A DNA stretch of 64,000 nt from Apiotrichum sp. Y4204 (GCA_025531455.1 JAMYHL010000072.1:1-64000); one strand, 5' to 3'. Counted from the stretch's first letter, positions 10,735 to 21,579 are shown. The notes: a model not told the origin generated them from the letters alone. A program made the numbers and translations.

Positions 10735-12458
10735 ATGCTGCACGGACTGGGACTCCGTGTTGCCGTCGCGCTCCTCCTCCTCACGGACGTGCTCGCCGGC
10801 TCTTACTATGCTGCTCTTGGCCGTGAGTCTTCCTCAAGAGCTCTTGTCGCGCCACGTCACGTCATGTACCGTCTGCTCGGTCAGGCCATGCAGCCTAGCT
10901 TGGTTCCCTCATTATGAAGCTAACCACAGTCGGACGAGACGCGAGCGAGGCAGATATCAAAAAGGCGTACAGGGTGAGCTCCCATTAGATCGTCGCATAG
11001 AGCTCACATTCAGCGGCTGTCGAAAAAGTACCACCCAGACATCAACCCGGACGAGAGCGCGCACGAGAAGTTTATCGAGCTCTCCAAAGCGTACGAGATC
11101 CTGTCAGATACTGAGGTGAGTATCTGCCTGAGCTAGAAGTGCGATGGAGCTGTGAGCACGAGCTGCGAGCGATGTGGCGGCGATTGCCTCGGTGGCAATC
11201 TTTCCGCCACGGCGGCGCGCAGCGCGTCGTATGTGAGGCTAAGGTGTCGCGTCGATCCGGCGATCACGAGTCAACAGGGGCCGAATGCTGGATAGTCTTT
11301 ATGCTTGGGCCCGTCTTATCTTGCTCCCCACTCGCTCATCACTGACCCCAGACACGGAACATTTATGACCGCGGCGGTGAGGCCGCGCTGCGGCGACACG
11401 AGGAGCAGAAGGCGGGTGGCGGCGACCCCTTCGCGCAGTTCTTCGGCGGCGGACGACAGGGCCCGCCGCGGGGACAGAGCGTACTTACCAACCTGGAGGT
11501 ATCACTGGCCGACATGTACACTGGCCGCACTGTTGAGTTTTCGATGCCGCGCCGCATCATCTGTCCGAACTGCAAGGGGTCTGGCGCCCACTCTGCACAC
11601 GACGTGAAGAGGTGCGGCGGGTGCGGCGGACAGGGCGTGCTTATCCAGAAGCACCAGGTCTTCCCCGGAATGTTCACCAACGTGCAGATGACGTGAGTGC
11701 AGATGAAGCCCTACTTTCGAATCTGTCGATGCTCACACCCAGATGTCCTCACTGTGGCGGCAAGGGCGAGGAGATTACGCGACACTGCGGCGAGTGCGAG
11801 GGTGCACGCGTCGTGCAGCGGGACCACACCATTGCAGTGCACATCCCGGCAGGGGCACCGGAGGGCTTTGAGGAGGTCTTCTCGGGCGAGGCGGACGAAA
11901 GCCCCGATTTCGAGCCCGGAGACGTGATTGTGCGCGTGCGCTCAAAGCTCAACTCGGGCAAGGGGTGGACGCGCAAGGAGGGCGGGCTCGTGGGCCGTGT
12001 CACTCTCAGCGTTGCCGAGGTGGGTGCAACTGACAGCTGCGAGTCGATTCATTCAGCTGACACGCAGGCACTACTTGGCTTCGAGCGCAACCTTACGAGT
12101 CTGGATGGACGTAACATTGCTCTAAAGCGCGATGGGACGACACAGCCGGGAGAAGTCGAGGTCATCGAGGGCGAGGGGGTGAGTGCCATGGGCGATGGAT
12201 CAAGAGGCGGCCCACTAACATCGCAGATGCCATCATACCACGATATACCCCAGGGCGACATGTTTATCGAGTACAGCGTTGTCCTTCCGACCGCGATAAA
12301 CGCGTCGACACGGCAAAGTGAGTGCGAGCTGCGCGAGATGCTTGAAGCGTGGCGCCGGTCAGAGCCGAGGGGTACTAACCCCTTCTCTTTCGAATACCGC
12401 TGACATCACAGAACTGGTCGACGTGTTTGGCGCGTCATTGCGGCACGACGAGCTGTAG
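10735..12458 (+). CDS. SCJ1: ER-lumenal DnaJ co-chaperone (Scj1/ERdj3 type) with HDEL
   Basis: Eight exons (10735-10822, 10930-10973, 11014-11115, 11352-11692, 11743-12019, 12068-12178, 12227-12317, 12412-12458) give 366 residues. A hydrophobic signal peptide of about 21 residues is followed directly by a J domain with the HPD motif in [12 protein letters not shown]. Then come a Gly-rich segment (FFGGGRQG) and a zinc-finger region with CxxCxG units ([30 protein letters not shown]). The last exon ends in RHDEL, an ER retrieval signal, which fixes the location in the ER lumen. The expected role is to stimulate the ATPase of the lumenal Hsp70 Kar2/BiP in folding and quality control. Intron 3 (11116-11351) is unusually long and contains a hairpin. 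Confidence 0.93.
11174..11210 (+). other. Intronic hairpin inside the SCJ1-type gene
   Basis: Within the 236-nt intron 3, GTGGCGG (11174-11180) pairs with CCGCCAC (11204-11210) and GATTGCC (11182-11188) pairs with GGCAATC (11194-11200). They are separated by a small C/TTT internal loop and closed by the 5-nt loop TCGGT: 14 perfect base pairs over 37 nt. It could be an intronic small RNA hairpin or simply a structured spacer. I saw no clear H/ACA or C/D box. Confidence 0.5.
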
Positions 12459-12640
12459 GGCTAGATCGTAGACAATATAGCATGGATTAGCATATCTACT
12501 CTCTCAATGTGCCGCGATAGGCGACTGACAAGGAGGACAAGCAACTGACGACGAACTGATAACTGCAACCTAACCGCTGCCTGCAACTAACATTTCAATT
12601 ATTTTCTTTTTCATGCATATCGCTGCGCCTCTACACTACA

Positions 12641-15600
12641 CTACGCCTCGTCGCCACTCTTGTCCCACTCGTCATCATCGTCGCGCACGCGCGGCGCATA
12701 CGCCTTGGCGTGTGTGGGGAGTGGTGCGGGCGCCGACGGCGCGGGAGACGCAGTGGCTGAGCCCGATGGCGCAGCAGCGGCGGCAACGGACGTCGGGCCG
12801 GGACTCGCGACGCGACTCGCGGGGCCCGAGATGGGCGGGGAGGCGACTGCCGCGGCGGCGGTCGCGGCTGTCGCGCGGCCCGAGCCCCATGCGCCGGTGC
12901 CGGTGCCAGTACGGAGGTTACCGAGTCCGCCGAGGCGGTTTGCGGTCGGCGGGGGCGCAGCGGCCGAGAGGAGGGGGTTGGGTGTGCGTGTATCCACCCT
13001 TCGGCGGATCTGGACGGAGCGATTCGGTTCGGCGTCGATGAGCTCGCGGCCGAGGTGGTAGCTGTCCGCCATGGCCATGACGAATGTGCGCTTGGCGGGG
13101 GGCATGTGTGGGAGAATGAGGGTCTGGCGCGTCGACTGGATAAAGTCCTTGAACGTGTTTTCGACGGTGAGCACGAAATGGTGGTTCTGCCGTGCCCACG
13201 CGCGCATCTCCTGGGGCCAGTCGGTGAGCGTGCGGTCCACCGGCTGCTTGATCCCCAGGGCGTCGGCGAGGCGAGCGTTGCGCTGTCGCACCATGCACTC
13301 CGAGTTGCATTTCAGCTGCACGGACTCGCGCGAGGCCGGGTTCGCGGTGCTTGCGCCGCAGCTTGTGCGGGATTGGAGGTGGCCGCACGAGCATGTCTGG
13401 GTGACGAGCGTGGGGCACGGCTCTGTCTCGGGACATTTGGCCGGTGCGTGACATGTCGCCGTGCATGCGTGCTTGCAGATTCGCTTGAGCTTGTTGCAAG
13501 TCTGGTTGCACGGGTCGCAATCGCCAGGGTGACACGTCTTCTCGCACTTGTGGTACCCACATCCGAGGAGCTTGCCGCAGACTTGTCCGCAGGACACGCG
13601 CTCCTGCGACTGGCTGCAGCGTACATTCTTCACCGCCGGGTCCTTGCCGCACGCACAAGGCTTGGTCGTGAGGTATGGGCATGGGGGGCATTCGGGGGTT
13701 TCGTGGCAGTTGTGCGGGGTCTTGGGGTGGCCGCATGGCGGGTCGGGGCGCGCGCAGGGGAAGACGCAGTTGACGGTCGTGCCGCACGCGACGGGTGGGT
13801 AGACCACCGTGTTGCCGCAGTTGCAGATAAGCTCTTCGTAGGATGCCTGGAGGCAGCGGCCGCACGCGCCCTTGTGGTCGGGGCGTGGGCAGGTGTGGAT
13901 GCCGCAGCCTAACAGCTTGCCACAGGTGAGCGGACAGGCGTGGAGGTCGTCGTTGTCGTCGATATCAATTGCCCCACGGCGTCCCTTGCGCTTGGCCTTG
14001 TACGAGAGCGGGCAGCAAACGCGCGCGCACTCGTGCCTTCCACAGTTCCGGAGGGCCTTGCACACGCGCTCACACAGGAACTCGGTCTCGCCAAGCGCCT
14101 TGCGCTCACGGACGTTATCGCACTCGAGGAGCAGCGTGCTCTCGCCGCAGCGGCATGGGCGCTCGACCTGCTTGTGGCACGGGGGGCAGTCGCCGTCGTG
14201 GCACTTGAGCGGGCAGGGGTGGCCGCAGGGGCGGGACTTGGGGCATGGCGAGCCGCATGTCGGGATTGGAGCGAGGCAGTCCTTACGCGGGTAGCCGGGT
14301 AGGGTGGAGAGCGGGGTCGCGCCGCAGGGGCAGGTGGTGATGATGCTCGGCGACGTCGGGCATGGGAGGGGCGAGAGGCTGTGTGGGTGGCACTTTTCTT
14401 TGCAGGTGTGGATTCCGCATTCGAAAGGCTTTTCGCATGGGCGGCCACACGCAAACCGGCCGACCCACTGCTCCAACTCGTTCGCACACCGCTTGTGGGC
14501 GTGCGGCTCCCATCCGCACGGCACGGCCTTCTCGTCCTCGCCGCAGTAGCAGCGCACTGTCTCAACCTCGTCGCACGGCGCGCAGGGGCCAAAGTGGCAC
14601 AGCTGCTGGCATTGGTGTTTCCCGCAGCTGAGCTCTTTCAAGCACGGCTCGTCGCACACGGGAGTGAGCGCCGCGTCGTTTGTGCTCGCCACGGAGCACT
14701 TGACGGTGAGCGAGGTGCCGTGCGATGGGCAGCGGACGACGAGGGCGACCTGGCACGGCGGACACGGTCCAGGGTGGCAGTCGAGCGGGCAGGGGTGGTC
14801 GCAGTTTGGGCGATGGCGCGCGCACGCGTCGTTACACGAGTGCGGCGCTCCGGTTATTGTCGGCGGATTGGCCAATCGTCCACAGAAGCACCGGTATCCG
14901 CCAACCTTGTTGGTCCGACGCTTCTGACAGCCGGGGCAGCGCCATGTCGGCTCGTCGGTCGCGTCCATCTGGCGCAGGCGCTCCGTGTCTTCGTGCAGGC
15001 TACGGCTCGCCCAGTCGCGGATACACTTGATGTGGAACGGAGTGTAGCATGCCGAGTAGTGCGCCTTGGCGAACGTCGCACGCTCATTCTCGGGCAGGTC
15101 GGAGGGGTATTCGGGCGGAGAGTGGGGCGGGAGACAAGACCACGACTGCTGGCTGGGAGTGATGGCCGAGAAGCAGATCGGACACTCGAGGAACGGCCGG
15201 TCGCGCAGCCCGCGGGTGAGGCGCGAGTTGAGGTCGTCGGGTTCCGGGCCCCGGCGGGAAACCTGGTGGTGCTGCTGCTGTTCCTTTTGCGCCTTCTTGT
15301 CCTGCTCGGTAGTGAGTCGCGAGCCGCGTTCAAACGCCGCGCGGCGGCTTGACATTTTCGGCGGCTCCTCTACTGCAGGTGTGCGATCGCCTCGTTTCCG
15401 GTTACGGTGCCGCTTCTCGCCATCGTCGCGCTCGCCGGCACGCGACTCGGAGCGGCTGGCGGGTGCGCTGGACGACGGGGCAAATGCCGCAGCAGAGGGG
15501 TTTAGTGGCGGGGGAGGAAGCGCTGGTGTCGATGCTGACAGATCGTGATTCTGTCCGTTCGGGGTATTCCGCCGGCGATTGGCTGCGTTGCGCGGTTTGC

Positions 15601-15952
15601 CATCGCGCTGCTGGCCATCACGCTGGCCGTCTCGCTGTCCGTCGCGCGGGGCGTTCCGCCGCCGACCAGAGTTGGACATCGCGTGCGCGTCCTCGAGCGA
15701 GAGGCCGTTCATTGCGGCCGTAGCGCTGGTGCCGTTGGGAATGTTGCCACTGTTGCTGTTGCCGTTCGCGTTCGGGGTGTCGCGCGACTGTGCGTCACGG
15801 GCTCCGCCGCGCCGCGGACGGTTCCCGCGGCGGGAGCGGGACGGGCCTGCAGACTGGGACTGCATGAGGTATGCGCCGTCGCCGGGCTGCGGCTCGCGGC
15901 GGGCGAGGTAGGCGCCGTCGCCTGGGAGGGGGGTGGTCGCTGTGTCAGCCAT
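12641..15952 (-). CDS. FAP1: NF-X1-type zinc-finger protein, FAP1 homolog
   Basis: One uninterrupted exon encodes 1103 residues; translation is taken from the Met at 15952 (MADTATTPLPGDG), because the longer frame upstream is leader-like. The first 250 residues are disordered, with RDGQ repeats and a PABP-binding (PAM2-like) motif at residues 150-159. A RING-like domain spans about 257-342 (LECPICFSAI ... WRCPGC). A long tandem array of NF-X1 cysteine/histidine fingers follows to about residue 880. An R3H domain is near 920-985, with the pattern around ADSYHLGRELIDAEPNRSV. The C-terminus is Ala/Pro/Ser-rich. Yeast Fap1 binds FKBP12 and human NFX1 is a transcriptional and RNA-linked regulator; RING-like domains suggest ubiquitin ligase activity. 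Absence of introns is unusual beside its multi-exon neighbours. Confidence 0.93.
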   Translation of the reverse strand: MADTATTPLPGDGAYLARREPQPGDGAYLMQSQSAGPSRSRRGNRPRRGGARDAQSRDTPNANGNSNSGNIPNGTSATAAMNGLSLEDAHAMSNSGRRRNAPRDGQRDGQRDGQQRDGKPRNAANRRRNTPNGQNHDLSASTPALPPPPLNPSAAAFAPSSSAPASRSESRAGERDDGEKRHRNRKRGDRTPAVEEPPKMSSRRAAFERGSRLTTEQDKKAQKEQQQHHQVSRRGPEPDDLNSRLTRGLRDRPFLECPICFSAITPSQQSWSCLPPHSPPEYPSDLPENERATFAKAHYSACYTPFHIKCIRDWASRSLHEDTERLRQMDATDEPTWRCPGCQKRRTNKVGGYRCFCGRLANPPTITGAPHSCNDACARHRPNCDHPCPLDCHPGPCPPCQVALVVRCPSHGTSLTVKCSVASTNDAALTPVCDEPCLKELSCGKHQCQQLCHFGPCAPCDEVETVRCYCGEDEKAVPCGWEPHAHKRCANELEQWVGRFACGRPCEKPFECGIHTCKEKCHPHSLSPLPCPTSPSIITTCPCGATPLSTLPGYPRKDCLAPIPTCGSPCPKSRPCGHPCPLKCHDGDCPPCHKQVERPCRCGESTLLLECDNVRERKALGETEFLCERVCKALRNCGRHECARVCCPLSYKAKRKGRRGAIDIDDNDDLHACPLTCGKLLGCGIHTCPRPDHKGACGRCLQASYEELICNCGNTVVYPPVACGTTVNCVFPCARPDPPCGHPKTPHNCHETPECPPCPYLTTKPCACGKDPAVKNVRCSQSQERVSCGQVCGKLLGCGYHKCEKTCHPGDCDPCNQTCNKLKRICKHACTATCHAPAKCPETEPCPTLVTQTCSCGHLQSRTSCGASTANPASRESVQLKCNSECMVRQRNARLADALGIKQPVDRTLTDWPQEMRAWARQNHHFVLTVENTFKDFIQSTRQTLILPHMPPAKRTFVMAMADSYHLGRELIDAEPNRSVQIRRRVDTRTPNPLLSAAAPPPTANRLGGLGNLRTGTGTGAWGSGRATAATAAAAVASPPISGPASRVASPGPTSVAAAAAPSGSATASPAPSAPAPLPTHAKAYAPRVRDDDDEWDKSGDEA

Positions 15953-16845
15953 AAGAGGGAAGAAAGGGAGTGGCGAGAGAAAGAGTGTGGTGAAGAGGGA
16001 GTGAGAGAGAGGGTATAAGAGACGTGTGAGGGTGTGCTCGCTGCTTTGTAACAGAGCGAGGTGAAGAATGTGTAGAGAACACAAAGACAGAAAGCAAGAT
16101 CTGGACAAAGTAGTGTGAGCACTCGGATATCTCCACACGCGCCACTAGCACCTTTGGAAAGGCTGTGATGCTGAGAGAGACAAGAGACCCAGTTTAGTTC
16201 GGATCCGAAGCAATTTGCTCATGCTCTCTGCTCGTCTTTTTCTGCACTCGATTCTGCCAGAATAAAGTGGAGGGCAAGACAGGTGGATCACGTAATAAGC
16301 AGCTAACAAGCGTGTGCTTCTAGCGTGCTTCTGGCGTGGTGACTAATGAGGGATCAACGTGTGATCAGCGTGATTTTGGCGCACGGTGCCTCAATCTCGC
16401 ACAGACCAGTCCTTGCGGATCCCTGTATTCCGGCGATCCTGCCGATGAGGGCCCAGGGGATGGAGCGTCATCATTCCGTTACAATGGGCTGCTAATCTCG
16501 GCGGCGGCGACAAGCCCGATATCCTCCCAGCCGGTGTCCATTGCGCGGCAATGGGTTGGGAAGTTGAGCTCCAAGTGGTGGCGGCCTGCTGTCGGCAAAC
16601 ATTTCGACAGGTGACAAAGGATAGCGCGGAGATTGTAGAATGCGAACAGTGGTGGTAGTTGCGAACGTGTGTGTCGACGTCGTCGTTGAAGATGCAATGT
16701 TCAGTTTGTTCTCTTTCTTGTATCAATAGAAGCAGCAGATCGTAGCCATCCATCTCCAGCGTCAGGTGCTTCCTCGCGTGAGAAGCAAACGCCTCGTCTC
16801 ACCACTCTCCATTTTTCCACCAGTCCTCTCTATCCACACTCCACC
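15953..16845. promoter_or_regulatory. Divergent intergenic region between FAP1 and the DUF3605 gene
   Basis: No coding frame is supported in these 893 bases. About 180 bases next to FAP1 are purine-rich on the plus strand (a pyrimidine-rich leader for FAP1), and about 60 bases before 16846 are a CT-rich leader for the opposite gene. The middle contains many short CGTGTGATC-like and TGCTTCT repeats but no structure I would name. Confidence 0.45.
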
Positions 16846-18594
16846 ATGCAGGACGTAATCTACGACGGCGACGAGCGCTACCCCGGCCCAGACGTGTACC
16901 CCCTACCCGACTTTGTGAGCGGGACGCCGACGCAGGGCGAGCTCGACGCCCAGCCGCGCCTGTTTACGTGGGGCGAGATCAAGGAGATAATCAGTAAGTG
17001 CGCTGCCGGGAGACTGATGTTGTTCACCCTGGCGTTGACCACGGGAGACCTTGACAGGCTGGCACGCATACTCACTCTCAGAATCTGGCGAGCTCGAGCA
17101 CCTCTCGCGGAACAAGGAGCTGCAGGCCCGCTATGAAAAGTGGATGGCGCACCAGAGGGAGATCTGGGGCTCGACCGGTGAGTATCTGGCGGCCGTGCGT
17201 ATCGTTCAAGGATCGCACGGCCCACAGAACACATGACCCATCTCTCTTCAGAACCTCGCTGACATGCAGAGAGCTATCTCGTGAACGCACGGCTGCCGTG
17301 GACGAACATGCGCACGGCTATCGAGCCGACATATGACCAGCGCACGGCACTCGACCACCCCGAAGTCGATCTCACTCCATCCACGAACCCGAAGAAGCCC
17401 AAGCGCGTTTCGGGCTCGGGCGCCGCAGCCGTCGCCGCTCATGCTCTTGGGCGTGACTCGCCCCTTCCTCCCTCAGTAGGCGGGGCTGTCTCGGACGCTG
17501 CAACCGCCGCATCGACGCCAGGCGGGAGCGGCGCGTCCACCCCAAACTCGGCAGCGTACGTCTCTCTCGACAGCGTGCTTCCCCGCGTGAACCGCGCGCT
17601 GGCGCGCAGGAAGGACCTCGCGTCCCGCCTCAGCTCGGGAGGATCAAGTCGCGACGAGGGCGGGTTCGACCCCGAGGATCCCGCGCACGACATCTTTCTC
17701 CGCTGGGAAGGCCACCTCGATCCTGAAAAGTACGCGATCTTGCCTAACGACTGGCCGTACTGCATTCCCTACGGAGTACGGCACTATTGTATTTGGTCAA
17801 GGGTGGGTTTAGCTATTCACCGCAAGCTGACGCCAGGTGCCGATCGCACACCCCGTCCTCGTCGACTACGACCGGCGGGCATGGACGCACGTCGAGACGC
17901 ACGGCTTGGGCGGGTTCACGGGTGTCGTCCCCGTCGTGCGTGATGGCGACTCGTACGCGACCTCGGAGGAGGAGCGGTCCGACGACGAGGGCAACGTCCT
18001 TCCTGCCGAGATACCCTTCTCGCCCCCGCCGTCCGAGCCCGCATCCCCGACAGCGCCCCTCTCACCCGTCGCTGGGCCCGTCGCTGCGCCGCCGGTCGGT
18101 CGCTCAGGTCCGCCAACCGCTGGCCCGGGCGGGTGGTACGGCGTCGACGTCGAGTTTGGGGGCCGCGAGATGCGCCGCTGGGCGGGCGTGACGTATGAAT
18201 CGAAGGGTGGCGCAGAGGTCGGGCGCATGGTCCGCGGGCTGTGGGACGAGCGCGGCTGGGAGACTGTGTGGTTTGTGAATCCGGCAGTGAGTCAACGATA
18301 ATGGGAGTCGGGATTCGAAGACTGTACGCTGACACCCAGCACCTCCAGTCCGTGCCCGGCTTCTCCCACTTCCACGTCTTTGCGCGTCGCAAGACGCCTA
18401 TCGAAATTGATATCAGCGAAAAGGTGCATGCTGCGCGGGAGAAGAAGCGGATGGAGCGCGCGGAGAGGAGTAAGCGGATGAAAGAGGATGGGAAGAAGGC
18501 ACAGGAGGCCCAGGAGGCCCAGGAGAATGTCGGGAAGCTTGCGGAGAAGCTTGAAGAGACGCTTCCCAACGGGGTGGTTAACGGCCAGGCGTAA
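16846..18594 (+). CDS. DUF3605 protein (N-acetylglucosamine-induced protein 1-like)
   Basis: Exons 16846-16993, 17082-17177, 17270-17802, 17837-18286 and 18340-18594 give 493 residues. The family core shows in the N-terminal FTWGEIKEII, the LPNDWPYCIPYGVRHYCIWSR block and the terminal GFSHFHVFARR. This pattern is typical of the fungal DUF3605 domain found in proteins induced by N-acetylglucosamine in some yeasts; the biochemical function is unknown. Two low-complexity insertions, at about residues 125-200 and 300-355, make it longer than the usual family member. The last 70 residues are a charged, probably coiled helix (AREKKRMERAERSKRMK). Intron 3 is only 34 nt (17803-17836). The start follows a CT-rich leader. 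Confidence 0.8.
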
Positions 18595-18834
18595 CCCCTC
18601 CATTTTATCTCACCCCATTGAAATCCATTGATCATTGCGAAAACTGAGGCCGATTCCCTGCCTCACTCGCCAGCTTTCCATTCATCCACTGTTAGTTTGT
18701 ATCGTATCTGTGACGTTGCCTAAACCATAAACATGTAGACTTTTGGAGTGTGTCGGAGTGTGTTCAGAAGCAAGTGCAACCTGAAGGTGCAATCCAATAC
18801 CCGGGCAAGGCATACAGTACATCGCGATCTACAC

Positions 18835-20019
18835 TCAGAAACCTGCAGAGTCAGCTTAAATCTACACACTTCAGAAGCTAACTCACCATACTTGGACCCC
18901 GCGCCCTGCATATTCTTCTTGTTCTGCGCAATCCGCGCCTCGAGCTCCTCGCGCTGCGAGAACGCATTGCTGAGCAGGCTGGTGAGCTGGTGTCTCTCCG
19001 CCGCGAGTCCCTTCGTCTGCCCAATCTCCTTGTACTCGAAGTCGCCGCCATACTTGGGCTTGAACTTGCTCGCAGCCTCCAGCCTCTCGCGCTCTGCCCG
19101 TCCTTCCTGCAAGCGAGAGGCAACGTCGAAATCGACGACATGCGCGCGCCCCTCGTCGAGCTCCGCCCACGCACGCCCCGTCCGCTCCTTCTTCGCCTTC
19201 TCTTCCTCTGCCGCTGCATTGGAGCCCGGGAAGAAACTCGCGTAGTACTCCGGGTCGTACGCCGCCCAGCTCCCAGATGGAAGCTGGTAGTACCCCGGAT
19301 ACGGGTCGCTTGCTGTCGGTTCCGGCGGAACAAAGTCCGCGACCGCAGGCGCTGCCGAGACTGTTGGCGGCTGCGGCGCCACCACCTCCTCTCTCTTCTT
19401 CGATTTCGGTGCTGCTTCCGCTGCGTGTAAGCTTCGAGTTCAATTGGTGTAGCTCACCAAGCCCAAACAGATCCAGCTCGGCCGCTGGCTTCTTCGCCTC
19501 TGCGCGCTTCAGCGTCGCAGGCACCATCAGCTCGCCCTCGTCATCCGAGTCATCCGCCTTGGGCGTGGGCACCGCAGCCGGAAGTTTTGGCTTAGCCATG
19601 GAGCGGTTCACGGCCAGAGGGGACGGCTTTGCAGCCGTATTCGGAAGCTTGCGCTTCGGCGGGGGGAGCATGCCGAGCAGTGATGAGCTGGGGTCAGTAT
19701 ACAGTAGTCCGTGAAGCTCCGATTCCCGCTAAGAACCTGTAGTACAGAGCGCGCAAAACTCCAAACATCAGGAGTACACGTACCTCCCAGCCCCGACGCG
19801 CGGCTTCTTGAAACTCCGGTCCTCCTCTGGCTTGTCCTCCTCGTCCGCCGCGGTCGGGGTCGGGAGGTCGAGCCCGATCTTGATCGGCCCCTTCCGCCGC
19901 TTCGTCGCTGGTTTGGCTTGCGGCTGGGGCGGCGGCTGGGGTTTGGGCGGCGCAACGGATGGAGCGGACTCGGTGTCCGAGCCCGAGTCCGAGTCGGAGG
20001 CGTAGTTTGCGAGCAGCAT
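18835..20019 (-). CDS. PRCC-like protein (mitotic checkpoint regulator/splicing family)
   Basis: Exons 20019-19784, 19687-19458, 19420-18887 and 18842-18835 give 335 residues. The N-terminal half is Pro/Ser/Lys-rich with an acidic patch (ASDSDSGSDTES) and a basic cluster (KRRKG), consistent with a nuclear protein. The conserved C-terminal half has YYQLPSGSWAAYDPEYYASF, then RHQLTSLL and a terminal SKYGF, the ending shared with human PRCC, a nuclear protein linked to pre-mRNA splicing and MAD2B. The final coding exon is 8 nt long and supplies only the end of the Gly codon, Phe and the stop. Without this exon the protein would end differently, so the KYGF tail supports the splice model. Assignment rests on the C-terminal pattern. 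Confidence 0.78.
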
Positions 20020-20697
20020 GGCGAGCGTGGGTGATGTTGTGTTTTCGAGGTTGGGTGGCGGATGGATGGGTGGTGAAATGTGGGAATGGTGGAACCCCCA
20101 GGACGTGTGGAGTAAATGCGGTGACTCCCCCAGGAGTGTGGCACTCGTGGCGGAACAGCTGCCAAGTCGGCATGTTCGCAGCCTCTGTTTCATTCTTTGT
20201 GCATCTCATGCCCAAGGTCCACTGTCTACTCGCACAATATCCCCTACGAATTGGTGTTAAGATTTCCGCTCCCTCAAACAAAAATGGAATTGAAAGTGGT
20301 GCAAACACGAAACGAGACGGTGATGGGGTTACTGACTGCCGAGGTTGAAATGAGGCCTGGACGAAGGCGAGACCGCCACATCCAACTCGACTGTTGGGCA
20401 ACGCGTCGCTGATGCCATTCTTTTTGCACTGTTCCGACGCGTCCGGAGGTTAAAAGGCTGTTATTGCATGGGGCGACTAAAAGGGCGAGCCAGTGATTAA
20501 TGCACCGAAGCGAATGACAACAGCCTCCATCCGCATCGCTCCCAAAAGTTTCATGTCGTGTTTATGGTATTTATGTGGTCCTCGATGTCGTCTCTCGAGA
20601 TCCTCATCCCCTCTCCTTTGCTAGAACTTCCATATATTAGAAGCTGTATTTTTTGCTTCTTTAGCTCTCTGCTTATTCCCCATTTCCTTCTCCCATC
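20020..20697. promoter_or_regulatory. Divergent intergenic region between PRCC-like gene and the first ORFan
   Basis: No gene is supported. A TATATTAG box at 20633-20640 lies about 60 bases upstream of the plus-strand start at 20698, and a CT-rich leader follows it. The left part, next to 20019, holds the promoter of the minus-strand gene. Confidence 0.45.
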
Positions 20698-21579
20698 ATG
20701 TCCTCGATCCCCCCTCCCACCAATCCTGGCTCCGCCCCAGCTCCCGGTGCTCCAGACCTCCATCCAGCGGTGATTGCAGCGAACAGTATTGCAGATATCT
20801 TCGAGAGTCTCGCGGATGACTACAACTGGCCCCAAAACCAGCTGCCAGCACTGTACGGCACCCGTCTTTACCTCATCCCCTTTGTTCGGGCCCTCCACCG
20901 GGAATGGAGCGAGATCACCTCCCGCCCGTATACACATTTCAATCCCACACTCCGTTTTATTTGTAGGGCCCTCTTTGACGCGCTCGTTGAACAGCACGCC
21001 CGGGACAGATTCGAACAGGCCCAGGCGCCTGTCGCTACATCGACTTCTACCGCCGTTCCTGCCAACTCACCCTGGGTCTCAGCGCCTCCCCCGACTCAGC
21101 CATCAGTCAACCAGAATCCCATAACGGCTCCGCCTGTCAGCAACGCTCCGCCCGTGGTTAACGAGCCCACTACCAACTACAGCCACGCCCCCGCGCCTGC
21201 CGTCACTTACACGACCCGCGCACCACTGGCTTATGGATGCAGCTGTCAGGCCTGCGTCCAACGGGGCCACCTCACCGTCGCCTCTAACTCTTCTACGACG
21301 CGGCGTAATTCTACCCACCAGCACTCCGCAAACACCACCTCGCTGCCCCCCGGAAACCATAACGTCCACCCTGCCCACAATCCCGCGACGCAGAATCCAC
21401 CACTACCCGCCACGAGCAGCGGTATCCCACCTCCCCCCGACGCGATGCTTTTCACCATCGACGGCGTCACTTTCCCGGTGCACCGCCAATATATCCATCA
21501 GCCCCGGATTAACGCCGAGTTTATCGGGGTCAGGATTTATGTTGATATGCAAGAGACCGAACAGGGCGGGTCGCAGTAG
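20698..21579 (+). CDS. ORFan, Pro-rich protein with BTB-like tail motif
   Basis: An intronless frame of 293 residues. I do not recognise the family. Residues 1-115 look folded and helical (IADIFESLADDY, LYLIPFVRALHREW, FICRALFDALVEQH). Residues 115-245 are low complexity, rich in Pro, Asn, Thr and Ala, with a CSCQACVQRG cysteine patch around 187. The C-terminus has MLFTIDGVTFPVHRQYI, which resembles the first strands of a BTB/POZ domain (V-x-F-x-V-HR), but the rest of that domain is missing because the frame ends about 30 residues later. It may be a degenerate or novel protein. A TATA box lies 60 bases upstream. It is the first of four same-strand ORFans. Confidence 0.65.
   Translation: MSSIPPPTNPGSAPAPGAPDLHPAVIAANSIADIFESLADDYNWPQNQLPALYGTRLYLIPFVRALHREWSEITSRPYTHFNPTLRFICRALFDALVEQHARDRFEQAQAPVATSTSTAVPANSPWVSAPPPTQPSVNQNPITAPPVSNAPPVVNEPTTNYSHAPAPAVTYTTRAPLAYGCSCQACVQRGHLTVASNSSTTRRNSTHQHSANTTSLPPGNHNVHPAHNPATQNPPLPATSSGIPPPPDAMLFTIDGVTFPVHRQYIHQPRINAEFIGVRIYVDMQETEQGGSQ

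Noticed and set aside
13055..15352. Long frames of 285 and 323 codons on the plus strand
   Set aside because: They are antisense shadows of the cysteine-rich FAP1 coding frame.
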